From: Bacteroidota bacterium
GTDB lineage: Bacteria > Bacteroidota > Bacteroidia > Flavobacteriales > Flavobacteriaceae
Assembly (NCBI GenBank): GCA_018656255.1
Contig: JABHYI010000192.1
Span: forward strand, 1-5,627
Direction of reading: 5' to 3'
DNA: 5,627 bases
A model generated the notes under the pieces. That model searched no databases. It was not told where the DNA came from and was given only the letters and a program-made list of their open reading frames with translations. Shown here one piece after another: positions 1-5,627 of the stretch (the first letter of the stretch is position 1; every line of letters starts with the position of its first letter). Made by a program: the position numbers and the translations under genes.

Positions 1-504
1 TGTGATGTAGGCTGTCATTGGTGTGATGTGAAAGAAAGCTGGAATCCAGAGAGCCATCCCCCAACTGCCATTAAGGCCATTGCACAAAACGCAAATAAAT
101 ACTCGAAGACTATTGTTATAACTGGTGGAGAGCCCCTCACCTGGGATATGGGTCCTTTAACATCGCTGTTAAAACAAATGGGCATGAATACCCACATAGA
201 AACCTCTGGAGCCTACCCTTTGTCTGGCTCTTGGGATTGGATTTGTTTGTCACCAAAAAAAATGAAGTTACCCACCCAACAAGTGTACCAGGCAGCTCAT
301 GAGTTAAAGGTGATTATATACAATAAAAACGATTTTGAATTTGCCGAAAAGCAAGCTGCAAAGGTTGGTGAAGATTGTATTTTATACCTGCAGCCAGAAT
401 GGAGTAAACGAGAAACGATGATTCCTCAAATTGTAGATTACGTTATGGCAAACCCAAAGTGGATGGTGTCTTTGCAAACACACAAGTATTTAAATATTCC
501 GTAG
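1..504 (+). CDS. queE: 7-carboxy-7-deazaguanine synthase QueE, 5'-truncated
   Basis: This is a radical SAM enzyme that converts 6-carboxy-5,6,7,8-tetrahydropterin to 7-carboxy-7-deazaguanine in the queuosine/7-deazaguanine pathway; it is cytosolic. The frame is open from base 1, so the real start lies upstream; the GTG at 28 is an internal Val codon. The fragment has 167 residues. It begins right at the 4Fe-4S cysteine motif CDVGCHWC (C1, C5, C8, a CxxxCxxC arrangement). It then shows the SAM-contacting GGE motif (TGGEPLTWD, residues 41-49), ETSG (67-70), LSPKK (83-87), LQPEW (130-134) and the C-terminal signature LQTHKYLNIP. From family knowledge, about 40-45 N-terminal residues should be missing. 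Nothing in the visible part looks broken. Its stop is one base from the stop of the convergent gene on the other strand. Family identity is near certain; the exact N-terminus cannot be seen. Confidence 0.95.
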   Translation, partial: CDVGCHWCDVKESWNPESHPPTAIKAIAQNANKYSKTIVITGGEPLTWDMGPLTSLLKQMGMNTHIETSGAYPLSGSWDWICLSPKKMKLPTQQVYQAAHELKVIIYNKNDFEFAEKQAAKVGEDCILYLQPEWSKRETMIPQIVDYVMANPKWMVSLQTHKYLNIP

Positions 505-505
505 G

Positions 506-748
506 CTATTTTTCTTGGTATAATTGCCCCCTATTGGGTTTAAGACGTTCTCTTAAATCATCCATGTGTTTTTTCTCTACCACCAAATATGCAATATGAT
601 GCATATCATGCACATTTTCTAGACCACAAAGTGTGTTTTCTAGTTTTTCTGAACGCGAAAATTCTTCCAGGTGTATGATGTGGTGCGCCGCAGTTTGAGA
701 AGCGTTGGGGCCTTTAAAATCCCAAATTAATTTAATACGTTGGCTCAT
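506..748 (-). CDS. small histidine-rich conserved hypothetical protein (80 aa)
   Basis: I recognise the style of this protein as a short flavobacterial hypothetical but know no function for it. It has 80 residues and starts MSQRIKLIWDFKGP. It has no signal peptide or membrane segment, so it is probably cytosolic. Two histidine clusters stand out: AAHHIIHLEEF (residues about 20-30) and NVHDMHHIAYLVV (about 45-57), with one Cys (C41) between them. The spacing could support metal or ligand binding, but that is inference only. The C-terminal part (VVEKKHMDDLRERLKP) looks helical. ATG at 748 is the only Met that gives the full conserved-looking N-terminus. No Shine-Dalgarno is visible, which is normal in Bacteroidota. 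It converges with queE, with a single base between stop codons, and diverges from the PPIase operon across a 211-bp spacer. Lack of internal stops, a protein-like composition and its fit between neighbours support a real gene. Confidence 0.8.
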   Translation of the reverse strand: MSQRIKLIWDFKGPNASQTAAHHIIHLEEFSRSEKLENTLCGLENVHDMHHIAYLVVEKKHMDDLRERLKPNRGQLYQEK

Positions 749-803
749 ATAGACTTGTTTGAGATACCTTTATTGGTGTTTTTTGTGTGGTAAAAGTACC
801 CTA

Positions 804-811
804 CAAAGTTA
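804..811 (-). promoter_or_regulatory. candidate -7 element for the 80-aa gene
   Basis: Read on the minus strand, 811 to 804 is TAACTTTG, an exact match to the Bacteroidota -7 consensus TAnnTTTG. It lies 55 bp upstream of the ATG at 748, about the same distance as the plus-strand promoter has to its own gene. No TTTG or TTG is present at the expected -33 distance (around 829-838), so only half the promoter is supported. Confidence 0.35.
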
Positions 812-843
812 CTGCTTTTTTTAAAGGCTAGCGTAGGTACTTT

Positions 844-856
844 AATACGTAGTATT
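844..856. repeat. short inverted repeat AATAC-GTA-GTATT in divergent spacer
   Basis: Perfect 5-bp arms (844-848 and 852-856) surround a 3-nt centre. The repeat ends 15 bp before the -33 element of the plus-strand promoter, a place where an activator site could sit. The 10-mer TTTAATACGT that covers the left arm (841-850) also occurs at 731-740, inside the start of the 80-aa gene. In AT-rich DNA such a short repeat can be chance, so a regulatory role is speculative. Confidence 0.25.
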
Positions 857-871
857 GCGTTATTAATTTGA

Positions 872-902
872 TTTGTTTACTAGTAGCAAATTGTTATTTT
901 TG
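872..902 (+). promoter_or_regulatory. Bacteroidota-type promoter of the PPIase operon
   Basis: TTTG at 872-875 is followed by a 19-bp spacer and TATTTTTG at 895-902. This matches the Bacteroidota housekeeping (primary sigma) consensus TTTG / TAnnTTTG with no mismatch and at normal spacing. Transcription would start near 907-910, giving a leader of about 50 nt before the ATG at 960. The leader has no Shine-Dalgarno and no obvious strong hairpin. No equally good candidate was found elsewhere upstream of this operon. Confidence 0.65.
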
Positions 903-959
903 TTTGCTTAGTTATAATTTAACCTATTAGAAAAATACAACCTAAAATACCCTCTTTTT

Positions 960-2921
960 ATGAAAAAAATCATTCTTGTATGCGCATTACTCTCTTTTGT
1001 GTTTACAGCACAATCTCAATCCCAGAAAGATGTTATTCTTACCATTGAGAATACTCCTGTTTACAAGCAAGAGTTTTTAAGGGTGTATAAAAAGAACCTA
1101 AATCTAGTAAAGGATGCGTCTCAAAAATCTGTGGATGGTTATTTAGAGTTGTTTGTAGACTACAAGTTAAAGGTGCAAGAGGCCTATACTCAAAAACTAG
1201 ATCAAGGAAAAGCATACAAAAAAGAGTTTGAAAAATACCGTGCTCAGTTATCTAGAAATTATTTATTTGAGCAGAAGATTGAACAAGACATGGCTTTGGA
1301 AGCCTATGAGCGCTCTAAGGAGCAAATAAATGCGCAGCATGTTCTAATTATGGTTGATTATGATGCCTTGCCTCAAGACACACTAGTGGCATACAATAAG
1401 GCTACAGAGGTGATGAAAATGGCTAAAAATGGTGCAGATTTCACAGATTTAGTACTTCAATACTCTGAAGAGCCAAACACCAAAGAGCAAAAAGGTAATC
1501 TAGGTTATTTTTCTGCTTTTTCGATGTTATATGCATTCGAGAATGCGGCCTATAATACCAAAGTAGGTGCCATTTCTGACATTACAAGAACCAGTTATGG
1601 GTATCATGTTATTAAAGTTTTAGACAGAAGACCAACGGGAAATGAAATTACAGTTTCTCATATAATGGTGTCAAATAAAAATGATGATCCTACTTTTGAT
1701 CCTCAGGTAAGAATAAACGAATTATACCAATTACTAAATCAAGGACAGAAATTTGAAGACTTGGCAAAGCAATTCTCTGAAGATAAAAACTCTGGAGTCT
1801 CTGGAGGCAAACTAAAGCCTTTTACAAGAGGAAAGTTGAGAGCTCCTAAGTTTGAGCAGGCTGCCTTTGCATTAAATGTTCCTGGAGATATTTCTAAACC
1901 CGTTGCCTCTTCTTTTGGATGGCACATTATACGTCTAGAGGGTATCAGCGAGCCAAAAACCTTTGAGCAGCAAAAAGAAAGGCTCTTAGCTCAAGGTAAT
2001 AGAGGAGAAAGATTGATGGCTGTCACTTCAGAAATAAGAAGTAAAATAAAAGATAAATACGGCTACACAAATGATGCTACCTATGCTGCTTTTTTTAACC
2101 AATTTGTAGACAAAGAAATTTTCAATAGAAGATGGAAGTATGATACACTAAACCCGACACTTGATAAGGTTATTTTTACAATTGGAAGCACAAATTTTTA
2201 CTACAGAGATTTTGCAGCACATTTGGCAGTTAGACAAACAAGACCGCTACCAAAATCTGTTAAGACTACAGAGAGCGCCGTAAGGTACATATATGATGAT
2301 TTTGAAACCGTAGTGCTACAAGAGTATTTTAGAGATAAACTAGAAGAAGAAAATCTTGACTACGCAGCTGTAATTAGTGAGTATAGAGATGGCCTGCTTA
2401 TATTTGATGTGATGGAAAACAATATCTGGAGTGTTGCAAAAACAGATACCATAGCCCTGCAAGGCTATTACCAGAAAAACAAAGCAAGCTATCTTTGGAA
2501 AGACAGGGTGGAAGCTACTATTATAACAAGTAACGAAAAAGCCGCATTAGAAGAGGCTAAGGTTTTGTTAGAAAAAGGGAAGACACCCCAAGAAGTAAAA
2601 GAGCTGCTCAATAGTGATGCTGCTTTAAGGGTTTTACTCTCAAAAGGAATGTTTGAAAATGGTGCCAAACAATTACCAGAAAACTTTGAGTTTGTTGCAG
2701 GGGTTTCTGAAATTTACAAATACCAGGGCGGCTACACTTTGGTGCAAGTAGACAAGGTGTTACCTGCTAGTGAAAAATCTTTTAAAGAGGTAAGAGGTAG
2801 TGTGATGAGCGCTTATCAAGTAGAGCTTGAAGCCTCTTGGATGCAAAGCCTAAGAGATAAGTATTCTGTGGTGATACATAAAAAGACACTTAAAAAAATC
2901 AAAAAAGAACTTAAAAAATAA
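960..2921 (+). CDS. secreted peptidylprolyl isomerase, two PpiC (parvulin) domains plus a degenerate third
   Basis: This 653-residue periplasmic folding factor of the SurA/PpiC class should catalyse prolyl cis-trans isomerisation and act as a chaperone for envelope proteins. A signal peptide covers about residues 1-19 (KK, then a hydrophobic stretch, then TAQSQ); cleavage after A17 or S19 leaves an N-terminal Gln. A SurA-N-like helical region follows (about 24-115). Parvulin domain 1 is about 124-222, with H127 in AQHVLI and H216 in YGYHVIKV. Domain 2 is about 229-328, with H234 in VSHIMV, GGK at 282-284 and H322 in FGWHIIRL. Both look complete. Residues about 400-600 repeat the plan in worn form: a SurA-N-like helical part, then a parvulin-like segment (515-600) with Thr (T520, T593) at both histidine positions. 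A lysine-rich tail ends the protein. It is the first gene of the operon, and its stop overlaps the next ATG (TAATG). The PpiC family is certain; the third domain is my inference. Confidence 0.93.
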   Translation: MKKIILVCALLSFVFTAQSQSQKDVILTIENTPVYKQEFLRVYKKNLNLVKDASQKSVDGYLELFVDYKLKVQEAYTQKLDQGKAYKKEFEKYRAQLSRNYLFEQKIEQDMALEAYERSKEQINAQHVLIMVDYDALPQDTLVAYNKATEVMKMAKNGADFTDLVLQYSEEPNTKEQKGNLGYFSAFSMLYAFENAAYNTKVGAISDITRTSYGYHVIKVLDRRPTGNEITVSHIMVSNKNDDPTFDPQVRINELYQLLNQGQKFEDLAKQFSEDKNSGVSGGKLKPFTRGKLRAPKFEQAAFALNVPGDISKPVASSFGWHIIRLEGISEPKTFEQQKERLLAQGNRGERLMAVTSEIRSKIKDKYGYTNDATYAAFFNQFVDKEIFNRRWKYDTLNPTLDKVIFTIGSTNFYYRDFAAHLAVRQTRPLPKSVKTTESAVRYIYDDFETVVLQEYFRDKLEEENLDYAAVISEYRDGLLIFDVMENNIWSVAKTDTIALQGYYQKNKASYLWKDRVEATIITSNEKAALEEAKVLLEKGKTPQEVKELLNSDAALRVLLSKGMFENGAKQLPENFEFVAGVSEIYKYQGGYTLVQVDKVLPASEKSFKEVRGSVMSAYQVELEASWMQSLRDKYSVVIHKKTLKKIKKELKK

Positions 2922-3775
2922 TGTCTAAACTACTTCTTATATTGACTTTGTGTACGGCTATAGTTGGCTGTGATTTTTTGGAGCCTAAAAGCGCCAAAGA
3001 ACCCGTAGCTAGAGTAAACGACACCTATTTATACCAGGAAGATATACAGGCATTAATTTCAGAAAATACCACAAAACAAGACAGTATTAGTATTGTTGCC
3101 AACTATATCCAAAGGTGGGCAACACAACAGCTGCTCATCGATCAAGCAAATATTAACTTGCCCCAGCAGCAAATAGAAGACTACCAGGGTATGGTGGAGG
3201 AGTATAGAAACGATTTGTTTGCAGAGGCCTACAAAGGCGCAATTGTATCTAAGCTTTTGGACAGCACTATAACCAACCAAGAGTACTCCTTGTTTTACCA
3301 AGAAAATAAAGAGAACTTCACCCTAAAGGAAGAAATTTACAAGTTGCGATACATACACCTAGATGCTAGTTTTCCAACTATTTCTGAAACAAAGCAAAAA
3401 CTACGTCGTTTTAATACTGAGGATGTTGCTGCTTTGCAGGATAGTAGTTTAGAGTATAAGGGAGCTAATTTTAATGACTCTATTTGGGTTAAAAAAGAAA
3501 CATTACTAAGGCAACTCCCAGTAATTAGAACCAAAGAATCTAAGGTTTTAAAAAAAGCTGCTTTCTCACAATTAGAAGATTCATTAGGAGTATATTTGCT
3601 CAAAATTGAAGATGTGCTATCTCCCAATCAAACAGCACCTTTGCAATATATTAAGCCTATTATTAAAGAAATTATTTTAAATAAAAGAACGCTAGAACTT
3701 ATAAAGGAACTAGAAAAAGACATTACTAAAGATGCTGTTAAAAACAAAAATTTTGAAGTGTATACCCAAAAATAG
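2921..3775 (+). CDS. SurA-like lipoprotein with a degenerate parvulin domain
   Basis: This 284-residue protein lies between two SurA/PpiC-class genes. A lipoprotein signal is clear: MSKLLLILTL leads to the lipobox IVGC, with lipidated C17 followed by D18. Residues 28-130 resemble a SurA N-terminal chaperone region (VARVNDTYLYQEDI, then mainly helical). Residues about 137-232 fit a parvulin outline: YKLRYIHLDAS aligns with the VSHIMV strand and LGVYLLKIED with the GYHVIKV strand. Tyrosines Y144 and Y225 replace the two signature histidines, and the GG turn motif is absent. Helices at 243-268 would match the C-terminal SurA helix. I infer a membrane-anchored chaperone or holdase without isomerase activity, probably a partner of the flanking proteins. 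The start ATG overlaps the previous stop by one base. The reading frame is intact, so this is a diverged gene, not a pseudogene. The lipoprotein call is firm; the parvulin relation is by eye. Confidence 0.85.
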   Translation: MSKLLLILTLCTAIVGCDFLEPKSAKEPVARVNDTYLYQEDIQALISENTTKQDSISIVANYIQRWATQQLLIDQANINLPQQQIEDYQGMVEEYRNDLFAEAYKGAIVSKLLDSTITNQEYSLFYQENKENFTLKEEIYKLRYIHLDASFPTISETKQKLRRFNTEDVAALQDSSLEYKGANFNDSIWVKKETLLRQLPVIRTKESKVLKKAAFSQLEDSLGVYLLKIEDVLSPNQTAPLQYIKPIIKEIILNKRTLELIKELEKDITKDAVKNKNFEVYTQK

Positions 3776-5207
3776 TGTAGCAATACTTTTGTTGCTGTGT
3801 GCTCAAACCTTTATGGTTGCTCAAGAGGTGATTGCTGTAGATAGTACGGGAGTTGCCAGAGAAAATCCATTATTAGAAGTTGCTAGTGTTCCAAAACAAA
3901 GCGATTCTATCTTACCTTTTAAACGCTTCAAGGCAGAGGGAGTCTCTGCAGTTATTGGAGGCTATGTAGTTTTAGACAGTGATATAGATAAGAGTTATCT
4001 AGAATTCAAACAAAATGGAGTCTCTGTTGAGGAGATAACCAGGTGTGAGCTTCTAGGTAAGTTAATGGAAGATAAGTTATACCTCCACCAAGCAAAACAG
4101 GATAGTATTATGATCTCTGACGCAGAGATAAACCCGCAAGTAGATCAACTTGTGCAATACATGGTTGGCCAACTAGGGAGCGAAGAAAAAGTGGTTGCAT
4201 ACTACCGTAAAGAAAATCTATTACAGCTTAAAAATGATTTACTCAAAGCCAAAAGAGAGATAGAGCTGGCAAAACGCATGCAAGCTAAAGTGGTAGAAGT
4301 GGTTGAGGTTACTCCAGAGGAAATATCTGTTTTTTTTAATAGTATACCCCTGGATGAGCGTCCAGTGTTTAGTGCAGAGGTTGAGGTGGCTCAAATTGTT
4401 GTGGAACCTAAATTTTCTAAACAAGCCCTTCAAGGAGTTATAGACAGACTTAATGAATTAAGAGAAGACATCGTAGAGGGAGGTTCTAGTTTTGCGACAA
4501 AAGCCGTTTTGTATTCTAAGGATGGGGCTGCCTCAAGAGGCGGTTTACTGCCAAGTATGCGCAGAGGTGATCCTTACTCTAAGATTTTTAAAGATGTTGC
4601 TTTTTCTTTATTAGAGGGTGAAGTGAGTGAGCCGTTTGAGTCAGAATTTGGTTTTCATATCCTTAAGGTAGATAAAATTCGTGGGCAAGAAATAGATGTG
4701 CGTCATATCATTTTATTTCCAGAATTAACCAATGATGCTATAGACCAGGCAAAAGACCGAATTGAAAAAATTAGAACCAGCATTATTAATGACAGTATAT
4801 CCTTTGGTAGAGCTGCTCGTCTATACTCTGATGATAGTAATACAAGTAACAATGGTGGGCAGTTAGTAAATCCTACAAATCAAGATACGCGTTTTGATTT
4901 AACAAAGATGGATCCAACCCTTAGTGCTCAAGTATACAATCTAGCCAAAAATGAAGTATCAAAAATATTTGTTGACCAAGATAGAACTGGTAAAAAGACC
5001 TATAAGTTTTTGACCGTAACAAACAAATATGAGGAGCATCCTGCAGATTTTGTAAAAGACTACGAGAAAATTAAATCTCTTGCACTACGTCAAAAACAAA
5101 TCAAGACCATTGAGCTGTGGCAAGAGCAAAAAATCAAAGACACCTACATAAATGTAAATAAAGATTACAGAGATTGTGTTTTTGCAAGTGATTGGGTAAA
5201 GAAATAA
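3732..5207 (+). CDS. SurA-like periplasmic peptidylprolyl isomerase/chaperone
   Basis: This 491-residue secreted protein has SurA layout and probably guides unfolded outer-membrane proteins through the periplasm. The signal peptide has hydrophobic core VAILLLLCAQTFMVA (residues 16-30) and likely cleavage A30|Q31. A low-complexity linker is followed by a SurA-N region (about 70-185). Parvulin domain 1 (about 213-315) has EVEVAQIVVEP, with Gln Q221 at the first signature position, GG at 270-271 and H309 in FGFHILKV. Domain 2 (about 321-430) keeps H325 in DVRHIILFP and GG at 375-376, but its last strand reads TYKFLTV with Lys K425 where His is expected. A helical C-terminus (437-470) would pack on the N-region. 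ATG at 3732 overlaps the previous gene by 44 nt; TTG at 3753 would give a more typical start (Met-Lys-Cys) and a 23-nt overlap, so the exact start is open. It is the last gene before a terminator. It could be named surA by role, but the symbol is not assigned with certainty. Confidence 0.9.
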   Translation: MLLKTKILKCIPKNSVAILLLLCAQTFMVAQEVIAVDSTGVARENPLLEVASVPKQSDSILPFKRFKAEGVSAVIGGYVVLDSDIDKSYLEFKQNGVSVEEITRCELLGKLMEDKLYLHQAKQDSIMISDAEINPQVDQLVQYMVGQLGSEEKVVAYYRKENLLQLKNDLLKAKREIELAKRMQAKVVEVVEVTPEEISVFFNSIPLDERPVFSAEVEVAQIVVEPKFSKQALQGVIDRLNELREDIVEGGSSFATKAVLYSKDGAASRGGLLPSMRRGDPYSKIFKDVAFSLLEGEVSEPFESEFGFHILKVDKIRGQEIDVRHIILFPELTNDAIDQAKDRIEKIRTSIINDSISFGRAARLYSDDSNTSNNGGQLVNPTNQDTRFDLTKMDPTLSAQVYNLAKNEVSKIFVDQDRTGKKTYKFLTVTNKYEEHPADFVKDYEKIKSLALRQKQIKTIELWQEQKIKDTYINVNKDYRDCVFASDWVKK

Positions 5208-5210
5208 ATT

Positions 5211-5234
5211 TCACTGGCAAACCCGTGAGTTTTT
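5211..5234 (+). terminator. probable intrinsic terminator of the PPIase operon
   Basis: TCACTGG (5211-5217) and CCCGTGA (5222-5228) form a stem of four pairs, one T/C mismatch and two G-C pairs, around a CAAA loop. A G and five T residues (5230-5234) follow. It starts 3 nt after the stop of the SurA-like gene. The stem is modest, so termination may be partial and read-through into moxR is possible. Confidence 0.5.
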
Positions 5235-5284
5235 GGTCTTGTTTTTTACTCGAAATTAATTAGGATAAATTTATTTTATAGCAT

Positions 5285-5627
5285 ATGTCAGACGTAGCAT
5301 TAGTGCAGCAACTCGTTACAAGGTATGAAGCCTTGCGCCAAGAAATTAAAAAAGTAATTGTAGGACAGGATGCGGTTGTAGAAGAGGTTTTACTGTCTGT
5401 ATTCTCTGGAGGACATGCACTTTTAATTGGTGTTCCAGGACTTGCTAAAACATTACTAGTAAACACAGTTTCTCAGGCTTTGGGTTTAGGGTTTAAGCGT
5501 ATTCAATTCACCCCAGATTTAATGCCCAGTGATATTCTAGGGTCTGAAATATTAGATGAGTCTCGTAATTTCAAGTTTATAAAAGGGCCTATTTTCTCTA
5601 ATATTATATTGGCAGACGAAATTAACA
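5285..5627 (+). CDS. MoxR-family AAA+ ATPase, 3'-truncated
   Basis: The first 114 residues of a cytosolic AAA+ ATPase of the MoxR family are visible; these ATPases act as chaperones for assembly or activation of metal-containing or von Willebrand A-domain partners. The frame starts at ATG 5285 (MSDVALVQQL) and runs off the window edge. After an N-terminal helix, VIVGQDAVVEEVLLSVFSGG (24-43) is the MoxR lead-in. Walker A is GVPGLAKT (49-56, K55 and T56), followed by FTPDLMPSDILG (75-86, a strong MoxR signature) and Walker B IILADE (107-112, D111 and E112). Full-length family members are about 320-340 residues, so roughly a third is seen. In Bacteroidota moxR commonly heads a DUF58/Bat (VWA protein) operon, which probably follows outside the window; that is inference. 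A 77-bp gap holding the terminator separates it from the PPIase operon. No convincing promoter of its own was found. Confidence 0.95.
   Translation, partial: MSDVALVQQLVTRYEALRQEIKKVIVGQDAVVEEVLLSVFSGGHALLIGVPGLAKTLLVNTVSQALGLGFKRIQFTPDLMPSDILGSEILDESRNFKFIKGPIFSNIILADEIN

Noticed and set aside
15..197. 60-codon minus-strand open frame
   Set aside because: It lies wholly opposite the strongly conserved queE frame and gives a protein without recognisable features.
487..496. Perfect palindrome TATTTAAATA at the end of queE
   Set aside because: It encodes the conserved C-terminal YLNI of QueE, so coding constraint and AT richness explain it.
528..541. CCC-TATT-GGG followed by TTT as a terminator for queE
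   Set aside because: The stem has only three pairs and the T run is short; it lies inside the convergent coding gene.
3059..3627. Two minus-strand open frames opposite the lipoprotein gene
   Set aside because: They are shadows in AT-rich coding DNA; the plus-strand frame has a lipobox and is coupled to its neighbours.
5266..5273. TAAATTTA as -7 element for moxR
   Set aside because: It has one mismatch at the informative final G, and the nearest TTG is 24 bp upstream, beyond the usual spacing.
5260..5466. 68-codon minus-strand open frame
   Set aside because: It is antisense to the MoxR Walker A region; the plus frame is unmistakable.
1..5627. A novel defence, mobile or RNA-based system
   Set aside because: No repeats arrays, transposase, toxin-antitoxin pair, structured RNA or phage-like gene was seen; all large frames belong to housekeeping or envelope-folding families.

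Overview
The window looks like a chromosomal segment from a member of the Bacteroidota, most likely a Flavobacteriaceae-type organism. The DNA is AT-rich and Shine-Dalgarno sequences are missing before the starts. The best promoter candidate matches the Bacteroidota pattern TTTG-N19-TAnnTTTG, and the signal peptides end in Ala/Ser-Gln. The queE fragment and the 80-residue gene read like flavobacterial versions. This organism call is inference from sequence style, not a database match.

Layout. Bases 1-504 hold the 3' part of queE (7-carboxy-7-deazaguanine synthase, queuosine/7-deazaguanine pathway), with the N-terminus outside the window. Converging on it, with one base between the stop codons, is a small minus-strand gene (506-748) for a histidine-rich 80-residue protein of unknown function. 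A 211-bp divergent intergenic region (749-959) carries a perfect-looking plus-strand Bacteroidota promoter, a weaker minus-strand candidate and a short inverted repeat.

Bases 960-5207 form a compact three-gene operon for envelope folding factors of the SurA/PpiC (parvulin) class. The first gene encodes a secreted 653-residue protein with two apparently complete parvulin domains plus a degenerate third. The second encodes a 284-residue lipoprotein that looks like a SurA-type protein with one degenerate parvulin domain. The third encodes a 491-residue secreted SurA-like protein with two parvulin domains, each of which keeps only one of the two signature histidines. The genes overlap (TAATG, then up to 44 nt), so co-transcription and translational coupling are likely. 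A probable intrinsic terminator lies 3 nt after the third gene. After it begins a MoxR-family AAA+ ATPase gene (5285 to the window edge, 3' truncated).

Working together: the three operon products should all act in the periplasm or at its membranes, probably on unfolded outer-membrane proteins. The gradient from intact to degenerate parvulin domains across the operon is the most interesting feature. It suggests division into catalytic and chaperone-only components. I found no mobile element, CRISPR array, RNA gene or defence system; the window is mostly ordinary core genome.
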